A stretch of DNA of 64,000 bases from Chamaecrista fasciculata (lineage: Eukaryota > Streptophyta > Magnoliopsida > Fabales > Fabaceae): NCBI GenBank assembly GCA_003254925.1, contig QANZ01000256.1, forward strand, positions 1,220 through 65,219, read 5' to 3'. The notes below the pieces were generated by a model. That model did no database searches. It was not told where the DNA came from and worked only from the letters and a program-made list of their open reading frames with translations. The translations under genes and the position numbers were made by a program. Below, piece by piece: positions 1 to 12,200 of the stretch. Numbering within the stretch: the stretch's first letter is position 1; every line of letters begins with the position of its first letter.

Positions 1-170
1 TGAATATTGTTATTAATTTATTTGTTAGAGAAAATTTTAGATAACTTTAAAATAATTGATACAACTTGTTTTTTAGATATAATATTTTAGACAATGTTAG
101 AATTTTATTATCATAAATATAATTCCATTTTAGATGATAGTTGTATTTAAATTTTATTTATTAGAGAAAA

Positions 171-479
171 ATGGCAACGACAGTCAGATGCTTGATATAT
201 AGTCATAGAATAATCTCTACTGGTGTCAATGGGGTTGTATTTGAATCTGAACATAAAAGAGTAATGACGTTGTCTAGTGACATTACGTTGGACAGATTGA
301 ATGAATTGATTAGGCAAAAACTAAGACTTTCTCACCTGGAAGAGATAAATTCCATTGTGTATAGAATGCCAATTAGTCAGGAAAGTGGACGATATGTCTA
401 CTCGACTTTTAACTTAGTGGATGATGATTGCGTGGAGTCAATGATGGATTTACACTTGACATTAATGGGAAAGAAATAA
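171..479 (+). pseudogene. MULE transposase N-terminal domain-like fragment
   Basis: An open frame of 102 codons starts at an ATG that follows an AT-rich leader. Its composition and layout (a beta-rich start, then a segment reading LDRLNELIRQKL, a YRMP motif, then a short acidic end) resemble the N-terminal PB1-like region of plant Mutator-like transposases. In full-length relatives this region is followed by a zinc-binding MuDR domain, the DDE catalytic core and a SWIM finger. None of those follows here, so this is at best a truncated remnant. The match is from memory of the family and is moderate only. Confidence 0.42.
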
Positions 480-526
480 AAGAAATTTTCACATTTGTTA
501 AAATATTTTTTTTTTCTGGGTGACAA

Positions 527-870
527 TGAGTCATGAGGCTTCAAGTAGTACAGAAATCACCAAATACCAAATATGATTTGTTGAATTATTCATTTTTAGA
601 CGATGAAATTCCAGAATATAAACCTTGGGATGAAGAACCAGAGGAGGATCCAGAGGAAGATCCCGAGGAGACATTTGGTTGATGCAAAGGGCCATGGCCC
701 AAAGGGGATGAGAATCGAGGTTTGGAATGAGCAAGTAGACATTTGACTCACCCCTCAGTGGCAAAGGAAGTCTGAAGTAGCTAAGATGAACAAAGCTGCA
801 GAGCCAGATGCAACTTTGCACACTTCTGGTTTCGTCAGCTACCGTCATCATAAAACAAAGATGGTATAAC
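527..870 (+). pseudogene. Transposase remnant (acidic linker plus Transposase_24-like tail)
   Basis: About 50 bases after the previous frame, one reading (564-682) gives an acidic stretch with repeated EEDPEEDPEE units ending in a stop. A second reading (about 765-869) gives AKMNKAAEPDATLHTSGFVS followed by YRHHKTKM. The latter looks like the plant Transposase_24 signature, an asparagine-arginine/lysine block followed by a histidine-threonine-glycine-glycine/serine motif, found in CACTA-type accessory proteins. Stops and a frame change separate the pieces, so no protein is made as read. The neighbouring MULE-like piece suggests a decayed, possibly chimeric, transposon end. Confidence 0.4.
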
Positions 871-2036
871 AAATTTGATTATTATGATAATTTTTATTAT
901 TATATATTCTAATAAATGTTGATTACATGAGGAAAGTTTGAAACACTCCGTTACATGAGGCTGGTGACTGTGTCCAGGCGTTTTTCCTATATGTGTCTTA
1001 AACTAAAATTTTACTATATATTGAACCGTTGTACTATATTGTTGCTTTGTTTATTTATTCAATTGGTTTTGCTTTTGCCTTGAAGAATGATAATGCATGA
1101 ACTCTTTTGTCTTTCATCTTTGGGATTGTGAAGACATTTAAATCTTTTTATTTATGCTTCGGTGCCTGTTTCATTTCTGTTTTGATGGCAGTTTTAATCA
1201 CATTTTTATCCCTAGTATAATATAAATATATAGTTTAAAATTAATATATATATATATATGGACTGATATATAATTAATTAACCTAATTTAAATATTAAGT
1301 ATAATTTTAATATTAAAATTTATCTTAAGGTTTGTTAATCATCTATTAAAGTTTGATTTGGTTAGTATTTTAGACTTCTCAAAATTTAAAGTTGTTCACT
1401 TTTCTTGAAGTTATCTAGATACATAGATAGATATATATATATATATATATATATATTACTTTGTCTCTCCATCAACAACTTCAATCTAATAGCGTTGTTT
1501 CTCAACTTTTGGGAACTTATGAGTTGAACCGTCGACTTCTATTCAAGGCAAGTAAATATGTTCATATGTTTATCAATATTTTGGTTTTGTTAGTCTCACA
1601 ATTTGTATATCATATATAATAATCCAAAACTTACTTTGAAACAAAATTAATCACACGTACTAATCATATTAATTCGATCAAACACACGAGAGTACAAGCT
1701 AAGTCCTGATAAAAGATATAGCTAATTTACTAGCATTTAGGTACCCACATTACAGATGCATTTTGTATCCTAAGGGCTATTCTGATAAAGATGATAATTA
1801 TTTGAGTTCAATATATAATTAATAAAGGAGTTGATTGAGAAAAATTATATGAGAAAGGAAAGATTCAGATTTAAAAGAACTCTAGGACTAAAAATGAATA
1901 TTTAACCTTAAAATATAAATCGACAGTGGTCCATATTGTTTGATAATATAAATTTTTATGGAAGTAATATATTTTAGAATTATATAAGTAAATTGACGAT
2001 TAATATTTATCAACTAATAGTAAAATTTTACTTTTA
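871..2036. other. AT-rich intergenic stretch, no gene seen
   Basis: No convincing coding frame on either strand. It holds short AT microsatellites (around 1245-1257 and 1431-1455) and the left copy of a duplicated block described separately. Confidence 0.6.
1346..1755 (+). repeat. Segmental duplication, left copy
   Basis: From the 'aaagtttgatttggttag' start to the 'acccacattacag' end this block is nearly identical to 4754-5158. The two copies differ by an indel near the AT microsatellite and by a roughly 40 bp segment present only in the right copy. Same orientation, about 3.4 kb apart. Confidence 0.8.
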
Positions 2037-2045
2037 TATTTATTA

Positions 2046-2587
2046 GGTTAAAGGGTTATTTTGGTCCTAAACATATGTCCTAATGTTCAGTTTGGTCCAT
2101 TATGTTTCAAAATGTTCAAATTGGTTCTAAACGTTTGCAAAATGTTTCATTTTGGTCCCAAACTATTGAATATGACTTGTTTCAAGTTCATACTTGACGA
2201 GTTTAGAGATACGTATTGTTCTCGAATAGTACTTTCTCTATCTATCCAGACGGGACAGTCAGCAAACGACGTCAAATCAGTTTTAAAAGTAGACTGATCG
2301 TTTCATGGTCAAACAAGCAAAGTTGATCATATCTCTCTTGTTTCAAATTCTAATGCAACGAATTCAGAGTTATGAGTTTCTCTTACCAAGTCCTTTAAAC
2401 TTAAAATGAGAGACGAGAAAAATATGACAAAATTCAATAGTTCAAGATAAAAATGAAACATTTTACCAATATTTTGGACCAAAATGAATCATTTTGTTAA
2501 CATTTAGGACCAATATGAACATTTGAAACATAATTAACCAAAATGAACATTAGAGCATAGATTTAGGACTAAAATGACCCTTTGACT
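2046..2587. mobile_element. Foldback MULE-like element, 542 bp
   Basis: The ends are long inverted repeats, GGTTAAAGGGTTATTTTGGT on the left matching AGTCAAAGGGTCATTTTAGT read from the right, over more than 100 bp. The element is bounded by an exact 9 bp duplication, tatttatta, at 2037-2045 and 2588-2596. The 9 bp target duplication and long terminal inverted repeats fit a non-autonomous Mutator-like element. The short frame inside (2061-2297) lies in repeat sequence and is not taken as a gene. Confidence 0.75.
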
Positions 2588-2809
2588 TATTTATTACATA
2601 CATTTTCAATTTAATGATTAGTATTTGATTTCACCTATTAATTTTTTTTAAAAAAAAACTGATTTTTATTGTAATTGAAGTGACCACCATTACAAGTTTA
2701 CATCTACTCCCATTAATTAGCTATTTTATATTATTCTTAAGAAGTTTTATAGTTGGGCCTTACATTATGATAATCCATTTTTTATTTACTAAATGTAGGA
2801 CAGTCTCAC

Positions 2810-3300
2810 CTATAAATAAGTGAGCATTAGGTTAGAGGGGAGAATGCCCTTCCTTCACGCCGCTTCTCTATTTGCTTTTTCTTTCATTGTTTCAAAGTGC
2901 AAAACCTATAAAGCAGAGAAGATCAGAGCGAAGAAAGCTTCTAAACGCACATGTTGATGGTAAGCGAAGATTCTTCTGCCGTTCATTTAAGTTTTTCTTT
3001 ACATTTTCTTTCTTTTGAAAGATTGGTACTTCTTCCAATCGATAATTCCAAAACAGATATTTTTTTCTTTTCGATGAACCACGTTTCTTTATTTATTTTG
3101 ACTTTCGGATATGTTCTGTCATTTTCATGTGGTGATTGTAAGCGTAGGTTCTTCTGTCGCTAATTTTAGTTTTTCTTTTCATTTTCTTTCTTTTGAAAGA
3201 TTGCTTCTTCTCCCGATCGGTAATAACACAACAGATGTTTTTTTTTTCTTTTCGGTGAATTACGTTTCTTTATTTGTTTTGACTTTCGGATATGTTCTAC
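2810..3300 (+). repeat. Leader-like region with an internal tandem duplication
   Basis: After a TATA-like 'tataaata' at about 2811 comes a C/T-rich leader-like stretch. A block from about 2951 to 3119 is then repeated with divergence at about 3121-3300. Both copies contain 'ttttctttcttttgaaagattg', 'ttcttttcg.tga' and 'ttgactttcggatatgttct'. The frames inside are low-complexity. This may be the 5' end of a dead or non-coding transcript; no product is recognised. Confidence 0.5.
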
Positions 3301-4480
3301 ATTTCAGATTTATTTTGTTGGGATGATATATACCGGTTCGTAAATCAGTTGTTGGCGAATCAGAAGACTTACACTTGAATAGTTTTCACAAGTATTGTGG
3401 ATACTTTTTCTTACACCATGAATTATGATGTGTTTTTAAGCATGATGAAAGATTGAAGTTTATCTCGACTGTGATTTCTTCGATTAAAATGGTAAGAATT
3501 CTTATTTTTCCTTTCAATGATTGTGTGTTTCTTGTAGCTATAACTTGGGAAGCAATTTTTATTTACAGCTAGCCATCATTAGTTGGGTTTTTTTTTTATT
3601 TTTATAATAGTAAGTTGTCTTACGGATTTTGTTTCACTCATTGCTTACAGGTTTCTGGAGACTTGAACGGGTAGTTCTCAATGACGTTAGAGATCAAGGA
3701 CGAATGAGTAAATAATTTTTATATATATTAATAAAAATGTTCTTGATATAAAATACATTTTGGGGTCCCTTTTAAAGGATTAAATCATTAATTTGTGTGC
3801 AGATTGCTGTTGGGCATTCGCAATAAGGGTAGGGTAAATAAGTTTTTAATAGTTGTATCTTGTTCATAGTTTATCTACTTATTTAAAGTGTTTTTGTGTT
3901 CACAATTTTTTGTACATTTTTTTTATTTTACGGTCTGAGTATACACTTGATGGAGTCATGCATATGTCGTACAACAATGCGATGCGCATGGTAAAACGAC
4001 AACCTCTCTTGGCTACCATAGTTATTGGTAGAAAGTTTGGACTTCTTAAAGCGGTTGGTATTGTATATCTCCAACTCTAATATATTTTAATTAAATTATT
4101 AAATTTAATTTATTTAATAATATTTTACATTTCAGATTTATTTTGTTGGTATGATATATACCGGTTCGTAAATTAGTTTGAGGCAAATTAGAAGATTTAC
4201 ACTTGAATAGTTTTCACAAGTGCTGTATACTGTGGATACTTTTTCGTACACCATGAATTATGATGTGTTTTTAAGGATGATGGAAGATTAAAGTTTATCT
4301 CGAACTGTGATTTCTTCGATTAAAATGGTAAGAATTCTTATTTATTTTTCCTTTCAATGATTGAATGTTTCTTGTAGCAATAACTTGGGAAGCAATTTTT
4401 ATTTACAACTACAGAGAAAAGATACATGAACCTAGCCATCATTAGTTGGGTTTTTTTATTTTTATAATAAAAAAATAAAA
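3296..4480 (+). repeat. Duplicated block (3296-3500 and 4127-4335) of unknown origin
   Basis: The segment starting 'catttcagatttattttgttg' occurs at about 3299 and again at about 4130. Both copies run through 'atataccggttcgtaaat', 'cacttgaatagttttcacaag' and 'accatgaattatgatgtg' to 'cgattaaaatggtaagaattc'. The last part resembles an exon end with a GTAAGA donor. Between the copies are short frames with possible splice edges (for example RLERVVLNDVRDQG read at about 3658-3702), which I do not recognise. It could be a decayed gene with a duplicated exon. Confidence 0.5.
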
Positions 4481-4563
4481 AAGGAGCCACATCACCAAAA
4501 AAAAATAATTCTTCATATAGGTGTCATGTGGCACTCGTTGTTTTTTTAAAAAAACCTATAGAA

Positions 4564-4599
4564 GCAGGTCAAACTGCGATTTTAAGCAGTTTGACCTGC
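4564..4599. other. Perfect 14 bp stem, 8 nt loop hairpin
   Basis: gcaggtcaaactgc at 4564-4577 is the exact reverse complement of 4586-4599, with loop gattttaa between. It sits in a locally GC-rich patch (4560-4750) that also contains an imperfect palindrome gacacacac/gcgtgtgtc (about 4661-4682) and a TATA-like 'ctatataaac' at about 4724. No coding frame overlaps it. Confidence 0.75.
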
Positions 4600-4753
4600 G
4601 CCAAACTGACACAAGCACAACGTGTGTCAATAAAATCGTAGGGTTTCCTGCGATTTCACTGACACACACTGTGCGTGTGTCAGTAATTTGACCACACGGT
4701 CACGGGCCACACGTTTTCCTCCTCTATATAAACCGGGGGTCGTGGGGGGGTGT

Positions 4754-5158
4754 TAAAGTTTGATTTGGTTAGTATTTTAGACTTCTCGAAATTTAAAATT
4801 GTTCACTTTTCTTGAAGTTATCTAGATACATAGATATATATATATATATATATATATTACTTTGTCTCTCAACTTTTGGGAACTTATGAGTTGAACCGTC
4901 TTTATCTTAATCACTTAGACTTCACCTTAGTTACTCTGACTTCTATTCAAGGCAAGTAAATATGTTCATATGTTTATCAATATTTTGGTTTTGTTAGTCT
5001 CACAATTTGTATATCATATATAATAATCCAAAACTTACTTTGAAACAAAATTAATCACACGTACTAATCATATTAATTCGATCAAACACACGAGAGTACA
5101 AGCTAAGTCCTGATAAAAGATATAGCTAATTTACTAGCATTTAGGTACCCACATTACA
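4754..5158 (+). repeat. Segmental duplication, right copy
   Basis: Near-identical to 1346-1755. It is followed directly by sequence downstream of the MLP-like pseudogene. It lacks the TG...CA ends and a primer-binding site, so it is not read as an LTR. Confidence 0.8.
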
Positions 5159-5257
5159 GTACTCTTTTATTTAGATATATAATAACCACAAGCCATGCAT
5201 GCCAAAACCATTTATCTATATTCTTGGTTTATTTTAATAATGAAGGTACAATACTAA

Positions 5258-5578
5258 TTAAGTAGTAGTGTTGGTAAAATGGGTGTCGATATCCTTAGTA
5301 ATTTGAATCATATTGTCGAAGTATGGTTGTGGAGGAGGGATTCCTTCATCAAGCTTCTCATAATCAGAAGTCCAATGAGCAACACCACCATTACCATTAC
5401 CATTATCCTTTTCTGTCACTGAGTTTTACCTTCAATTTCTTGTCAAGCTTACCAATATCTCCATCAAAGAAATTGGCTGTCAGTGTCTTGTTCACGTGAT
5501 CTTTCTCTTCAAAGTGCTCCTTGCAAGTTTGTACCTTTCCATCTGCGCTTTTAAATCCATGCATCCAGATCCAAATGC
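5258..5578 (-). pseudogene. MLP-like (Bet v 1 family) 3' gene fragment
   Basis: Read on the minus strand, this gives a hydrophilic beta-strand segment containing DGKVQTCKEHFEEKD, then ANFFDGDIGKLDKKLK. After a one-base frame change it gives WTSDYEKLDEGIPPP and ends MIQITKDIDTHF before a stop at 5258-5260. This order is typical of the second exon of major latex protein-like genes, which form a hydrophobic ligand pocket. The frame change near 5430 and the missing first exon make it a pseudogene. The downstream side abuts the duplicated block at 4754-5158. Confidence 0.6.
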
Positions 5579-5676
5579 AATAATTGGTTAATTAATATCA
5601 ATCAAATTGAATACATACAAGAGTTAAATTAATAATTTTATTCTTAAAATATGACCAATTTTATCAATTTATAAAA

Positions 5677-6198
5677 GGCCAAAATCCCAATTGGTCCTTT
5701 ATGTATTGGGGAATTTTAATTTAGTTCCTTATTTTTGATTTGTTTCAGATTGGTCCTACATATTTTCATAATTTTTTTTAAATTGGTCTTGAATCTACTT
5801 TGACGCACTTTGAACTCATCATTTGCTAACGATCTTAATTGGGTAGAGAAAGAACTCTTCAAAAGTTAGCGCAGAGTTTTGAATTTGTCATATTATGACT
5901 TGAAACGAGAGAAATATAATTAATTTCACTTGTTTGACCATGAAACGAGTTATCCACTTGATGGAATCAATTTAACCTCTTTTTTTACGGTTCCAAAATA
6001 CTCATCAAAAGAATACTACAGATTTATCATTTTCAAACTTAAAACATGAGATATATATGATCACATTCATCATTTAAAATCCACTTTGAAACATTATATA
6101 GAAACATATAGGGACCAATATGAAACAAATGAAAGATAAGAATCCATTTTAAAATCCACCCCATACATATATATAAGAGACCAATTTAAGGTTTGATA
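5677..6198. mobile_element. Foldback MULE-like element, 522 bp
   Basis: The left end GGCCAAAATCCCAATTGGTC and the right end, read inversely as TATCAAACCTTAAATTGGTC, form inverted repeats. An exact 9 bp duplication, tttataaaa, flanks it at 5668-5676 and 6199-6207. No coding content is recognised. Confidence 0.7.
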
Positions 6199-6398
6199 TT
6201 TATAAAATTTAGTTTTTAAGAGATACAATTATAATTAATTTGGTCCTTTTATTAATAATATATTAATTTAAATTTGACGAGAAATATAATTTTTTAATAA
6301 CATCAACGTACATTACTGAGTGTAATGTTAAAAACTTTAAAATTATATCCAATTTCTCACTAAATTCCAATTTATATCTTAAACAAAATGACAATGTT

Positions 6399-6580
6399 AT
6401 GAAACCCGGACCGGATGGTCGAACCGGTCCGACCGGGACCTGAGAGTGAAGACGGCTCGGTTTGGACCATTGGACCGTTTTGAACCGCCCAAAACCGCTT
6501 TGGACCGGATTGACCCGAGTTGAACCGTGACCCGAAGCGGTTTTTAGAAAACCGGACGGGTCACTATTTTTATGGAAAAA
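6399..6580. repeat. GGACCGG/CCGGTCC-rich repeat fragment
   Basis: A short GC-rich patch full of ggaccgg, gaaccgg and ccgaccgg words in otherwise AT-rich DNA. It resembles the ends of the hAT-type element at 32061-32747, but I found no matching second end, so it is probably a fragment. Confidence 0.5.
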
Positions 6581-6826
6581 TCATTTTTTTTAGCTTTTTT
6601 TGTTGGCTCATGATGGAGTATGACAGTATGTCAATAATTTATTGGATGAAAATAGACAAACAATAAAATCGACCAAAATGTGAAATTTTGGAGATGAAAT
6701 TGACTCAGGAGGAAATTGAATATTAATGTAAAGTTTGGAGAGGAAAAAGATGTTTTAGCCCTCTTAAGTATAAATACAAAACATTGATAAAAATAAGTTT
6801 TATAATAATAAAAATAATTTATTTTA

Positions 6827-8335
6827 GGCCAAAGTCCTATTTTGTCCCTCTGTTATGCTCATTGTTCCAAATAGGTCCCTCAGTTATTTTTCATTTCATA
6901 TTGATCCCTCAGTTATCCAAAATTTGTCAAAGTTGGTCCCTCTAACGTTTTCCATCCATTTTTCTGTTAAAAAAAATAGGAAAAATAAACTTTCATACCC
7001 AAAAGTTTTATTTTCTTATATTAAGATCATTTTCTTTTTATAATAGAATCAAAACATAAGAAAAGAAAATAAATTAAGATTTTAAGTGAATTTGTCCAAA
7101 AACACAAAAAAAATTTCTCCCTCTCTCTCTCTCTCTCATCAGGAATCGGACCTTCAAGAGATGCTTTTTCAGTTCACCGAGCATCCAATCGTACACATGA
7201 ACCATACTTCCGTGAGCGACGCAGTAACCGCTGTCAGGACCACCGCGTATGGCGGTTCCGTCGCCGGGAGATTGACTAGTTATAGACCGTGAAAGATTTA
7301 GCCTATTGCCGTCGAATTGACCCCATCTCCCAGTATGGACGTGGTCGAGGATGCCGGAATGTAGAGGTGGCCGGTGCGGAGGAGATCGAGGAGCACGGCG
7401 AAGGAATTAGGGTTTCGATCGATGAAGTGTTCGGTCGGATCGTCGTCGGAGATTAGGTTCCAGTCGTCGTCGAACATTGCTCTGAATATGGAATCGCATC
7501 CGGCATTGGCGAGGGTTGTGGTTGTAGTTCCGAAGATCCTTCCTCCGATGTTGAATTTCACTCTGTCCTTCTGAATCCCCATGGTTGAAGAAGATTATTC
7601 TGGACGCGAATGAGATTTTTGTGGCGATAATTGCCCAAAAGTAAGGGATTGTTGGAATAATTGCAGGTTTAACTGCAAAATTATAGGAGGAATCGCTGAT
7701 TTTCAGAATTATGATTATAAGGGATTTCGTTTGAGATTCTGTAATTTGGGGAATTTGGAGAGAAAGAATCAAAGGAATTAGGTTGGCACTTGGGATTCAA
7801 AATGCAGTTGACTGACCTTAGTCTTCAAAATAGCAATGACTGTCGTTTATGAATTTCTCACTTTTTTTTTTTGTTTAAAAGTTATTGGTGAAAACTGAAA
7901 AAGCATCTCATATTTAAATTTAGCCAAAGAAAGGAGGGAGTGGGGGAAGAGGAAAAAGAGAAGGTAGAAGAAGAAGGAGAAAAAGAAAAAGGGAAGATTG
8001 TTCATGGGGTTTTCAAGAGAGAGAGAGTGGTGTTCGAGAGAGAGAAAAAACTTTTGTATTTTCGGAAAAATTCACTTAAAATTTTAATTTATTTCCTTTT
8101 CTTACGTTTTGATCCTATTATAAAGAGAAAAGGACCTTAATATAAGAAAATAAAACTTTTGGGGATGAAAGCTTATTTTTCCTCTTTTTTTTAACAGAAA
8201 AATGGATGGAAAACGTTAGAGGGACCAACTTTGACAAGTTTTGGATAATTGACGGACCAATATGCAACGAAAAATAATTGAGGGACCTATTTGGAACAAT
8301 GAGCATAACAGAGGGACCAAAATAGGACTTTGGCC
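6827..8335. mobile_element. Pack-MULE with captured BTB/KCTD gene fragment, 1509 bp
   Basis: The ends are inverted repeats of about 300 bp beginning GGCCAAAGTCCTATTTTG on the left and ending AAAATAGGACTTTGGCC on the right. They run inward through the tccatccatttttctgtt block to a TC/AG-rich inner edge. A perfect 9 bp duplication, tttatttta, flanks it at 6818-6826 and 8336-8344, which is the Mutator-type signature. Between the repeats is a GC-richer segment (7140-7770) containing host gene sequence, described next. No transposase is present, so mobility would depend on an element elsewhere. Confidence 0.88.
7150..7582 (-). pseudogene. Captured BTB/POZ (KCTD-type) gene fragment inside Pack-MULE
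   Basis: The minus strand begins MGIQKDRVKFNIGGRIF and continues through FRAMFDDDWNL and FIDRNPNSFAVLLDLLRTG, the T1-type BTB fold of plant proteins like Arabidopsis At5g41330. After HLYIPAS the frame breaks. Shifted by one base, it resumes with HVHTGRWGQFDGNRL, then PGDGTAIRGG and CVAHGSMVHVYDWML, which belong further along the same gene family. The fragment is therefore contiguous exon sequence from one donor gene with an internal deletion of about 15 codons that breaks the frame. The WD40-like C-terminal region is absent. Confidence 0.75.
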
Positions 8336-8395
8336 TTTATTTTAAAAGTTACCCAAATTTATGTTTGAATATGGGAATTAGATTATTCATTATGT

Positions 8396-8990
8396 TTAGG
8401 GATTAAATGGACGGGCTTAAACATTAAAAAATAGGTCTGTTTAAAGACGAGCTTACATGGGTTAGCTAGTTTAGCCCGATGGCTAAATGGGCATGGCAAG
8501 CCGCTCGCATAATTTTTTTAAAATTATAAAATTTTATAGATATACTTATTTTAAAGATATTATATATATATGTATATTATATTTATATCTAAATATTATT
8601 ATTTTAAAGTTATTATCTCATATTAATTTTTAAAATAAAAGATAATTTTATATAAATTTTATTTTATTATAGAATTAAATAATTATGTAATAGCAATTAA
8701 TATATAAATAAAATTAAAAATATTTTTAATAAATAATAATTCACAATTTGATTGAATTATTATTTATTTTTCATTTTATTATTATTTTAATAAATTTTAA
8801 TTTAAAAAAATTAAAAGTGTTGGCCCGCAGGCCAGCCCGTTTAACTTGCGGGCCAATACGAGCGGGCTTGTACATCTAAAATAGAGACAATTCATAAACG
8901 AGCAGGCCCGCCCCGAACCATTTAAAAAGTGGCCCGTGACGGGCCTGAACAGGCTGGCTCGTTTTGACACCTCTAAGTCTGGAGTTAGAG
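8396..8990. repeat. hAT-like repeat, left end missing
   Basis: Ends at 'cgttttgacacctcta', a form common at the ends of plant hAT-type repeats. The GC-rich flanks (gcccgcaggccagcccg, gcgggcttg, ggcccgtgacgggcc) surround an AT-rich core at 8500-8810. The left flank carries related words (gacgggctt, agcccgatgg) but I could not place a matching terminus or target duplication. Confidence 0.45.
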
Positions 8991-9239
8991 ATTGATTTCA
9001 ATACAAAATTGGATCCTTCACATTTCTTTTAGAGGATCCAATCCCGATATATGCCTGATCATTTTTTGATCTATGTATAAAATTATAATACCTTACCCAT
9101 AATTATCTCTAATCATTTGAATTTAAAAGTTTGAACGTTTAAAATTAGTTAGGCAAAAGATCTGTTGGTGCTCCTAACGTTTGGGGTCAGTTTCAGTTAT
9201 GCCCCAAACGTTTGTTTTGGGTCAGTTATGCCCCCAACG

Positions 9240-12200
9240 TTTATATGATGATATACTTTTGTATGATGATAATTCCTTTATCATTTGAAACTCATCATCA
9301 GAATTTAAGGAATGAGCAGATATTTTCATGGTAGTCAAAGCAGTGGCATTCTCCATAATATATTTGGCAAATTGCAACTCACAGTCTTCCCCTTCAAATC
9401 CTTTCATTTGGCAATTTTGAAGGCTTGAAGGAATACTTTGTGGTCGAACAAAATTACTCATACTTTTTGTTGGAGATTATGGTGCAAAACGCAGCGGAAA
9501 AGGTAAAATTAAATTTTTTTATAATCTCCTCCAAAGGATCTACTACTTGTGTTTATACCAGAAAGAAAAGACGTTTACCTAAATCAGACGGTTGCTTTGA
9601 AAATCGCAATTCCAAGAAGTCCACAGACTCGTGTCCTTCCTCTGCCGGTGATCCACACGAACAGTTTAGCAGATACTCAGGTGCTAGCCTTCAATCTCTT
9701 CTCCAAGAGATTATGGGAATCTATCTACGAATCTTGAAATTTCAAGAACACTTCTTGAAATATTCAAGAACAAGGTGGCGCACAACTCTAGAGATGAGCA
9801 CACTCCAAGAACCAATTTCTTGGCCACACTCACTCTAGGTTTTTAGCTTATCCTCACTCACACACAACTTGCCTCCTCCCAAGATTAGGGTTTTAGTTCA
9901 AAATTTTTTCCTCTCTCTTAGGGTTGTGCGACTTTTCCAAGATTAGGGTTAGTTTCAAAGCTCTCTCCCTTCTCTCTTCTTGATATGCGCCTCTTTCTCT
10001 CTCTTTCTCTAGATTAGGGTTTGCGCCTTGTGTGTGTATTTAAAGAGCCCCATTCCTAAAATTAGGGAATTACCAAATCTTGATTATAAAATTACAATAA
10101 TATTATAATTCAAGATTAAGAGGAAATCTCAATTTAAATTTCAAGATCATATCTTGAAAACTAAATCTTGAATGCACACTTCCCATTGGTTGGAATGAGT
10201 CAAGAGGATTTGAATTCCTAATTAAAATATTACATTAATATCTTAATTTAAAATTCAAAATGCATTCTTGAAATTCAAAATGCAAGATCAAATCTTGCAT
10301 ATTATAATCCAAGAATGCGTCCCCCCTCTTGTTGCTTTATAGGAATTTAATAAATAAGAAAACAATCCTAACTCTTAAGAAGTTATAACCAACTTATTAA
10401 TTTCCTTAACATATTGAATTAAAATATTACCCTAATATCTTAATTCAAATTTGAATCTTGAATTCAAATTTAAATCTTGAATTCAAATTAACAAAATCAT
10501 ATTTCATTAATTATTTCAAGAGTGAGGCGCCACCTCCTCATCTTGTCATCCAATATTAGAGAATTTAATAAATCAATAATCCCCTAACTCTTAGGAGACT
10601 TAGTCAATTCATTATCTCCTAATATTTTAAACAAGAATTCAATTGTAAATAGATTAATCAAATTAACTATTTAACAATTAATATATTTAAACTTGTCTAA
10701 CAAATTTAAATATCACAAATGTAGATTTTATTTAAGACAAGATTTCATGTCCTAAGACATTCAACTATGTCTTAAATTGTGTCACTAAAGTGACTCACGA
10801 ATTAAACCCTAATTCGTGTCCCATTACGGTATCTTGATCCTGCTCATGTGTGACCCAGCAGGCCTCACGTGAAATTGGCAGCAAGCCATCTCTATGTCTC
10901 ACAAGTCGAGAACGGACTCTAGCAAGCCATCACGACTACCCAAAACACGTGAGTTATCGTTTTAACATAAACGATTTAACCTTAGTACCACCTTGTCATA
11001 ATCCCTATTGTCACACGATATTTTGGTCATGGATAAGGCATGGGAAAATCATCCTTGTAATCCAAACCATAACTTTCTCGATTCCTTGAGTTAGTCTCAT
11101 TACCCTTTGTGGTCACACATTCCTTGGAAAAATCATCGAGAGACCCAGTCAAATATCTCTCATCTTAATGAGGGACAAAATTCCTTATTGGTCAACCACA
11201 TTCCTCAGCACGGCAAACAACTAAACCCGTACCTAGCCTGTATGGCTACCCTATTACGGGCAACGTTGGCTAGGCCAAAGTTCAGCATCTACAACGCCAG
11301 AATAGTCAAGACCTCAGGTCTAAGGGCATCGTGACAGGTGTACAAGAGAGATTAGTTTATGATTAAACCCATGCAGGACTCTCCAGGTCGGTCCAGCAAC
11401 TTCTAACCCATTACATAATTGCACCATGACTCTCGTGAAGCATCACATGCGTGTATTTCTATACACCGAAGTCATGCTGGTCTTAGTTCATTCACGTTCC
11501 CACGTGAATAATCGACCAGGGATAGTTTAGAATAATTATCACATAATTAATCAAGGATTGTTATCATAGTAAACATGCTAATAATATGATAACGACATAA
11601 TTTATCATCCATAAATCAGTGAAACAATATGTTCATACATATAAAATGATTGGCCCTAGGGCACAATCTCCATCACTTTTGATCCCCGTAAAATTGTCCT
11701 GGTGTCAAGTGTCATCAATATTAGCATAAATAGAACTTAATTTTGAAAAAAGAAACTGAAGTGCAGACACTATAGAACAAGCAAGGCTAATCAACAAACC
11801 CTAATAATGACAAGGATTTGAATCTGGGGGGAGTTCTGCAAAATTTCTGCTATAACCTTCCATAAATAGTTATCCATGATGAGCTCTATGTGCACTAAAT
11901 TTGGAAATGTCGGAATAACATTATGACACACATGCTGCATTATAAGCAAAAAAAGTATATTAAGATTGGGTTTATAGTAATTGTATATGATTTCAATTAA
12001 TTATGAGTTGTGAAAGGATGGTACCAATCTGAGAAGGAGGAATTCAGCCCTATGAAATACTTTCCCAGGGATGTCAACATAACAAATATACGCTGAAATC
12101 AACTTTGATAAAGTTTCAAAACAATCCTTACATGTATCCAAACGAGGGAATAAAATGCCTAAGAATAAGTTATCCAAAACAGGACAACTAGAAAGAAGCT

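Noticed and set aside
1346..5158. Direct repeats as LTRs of a 3.8 kb retrotransposon
   Set aside because: No TG...CA ends, no primer-binding site after the left copy, no polypurine tract, and no gag or pol sequence between them.
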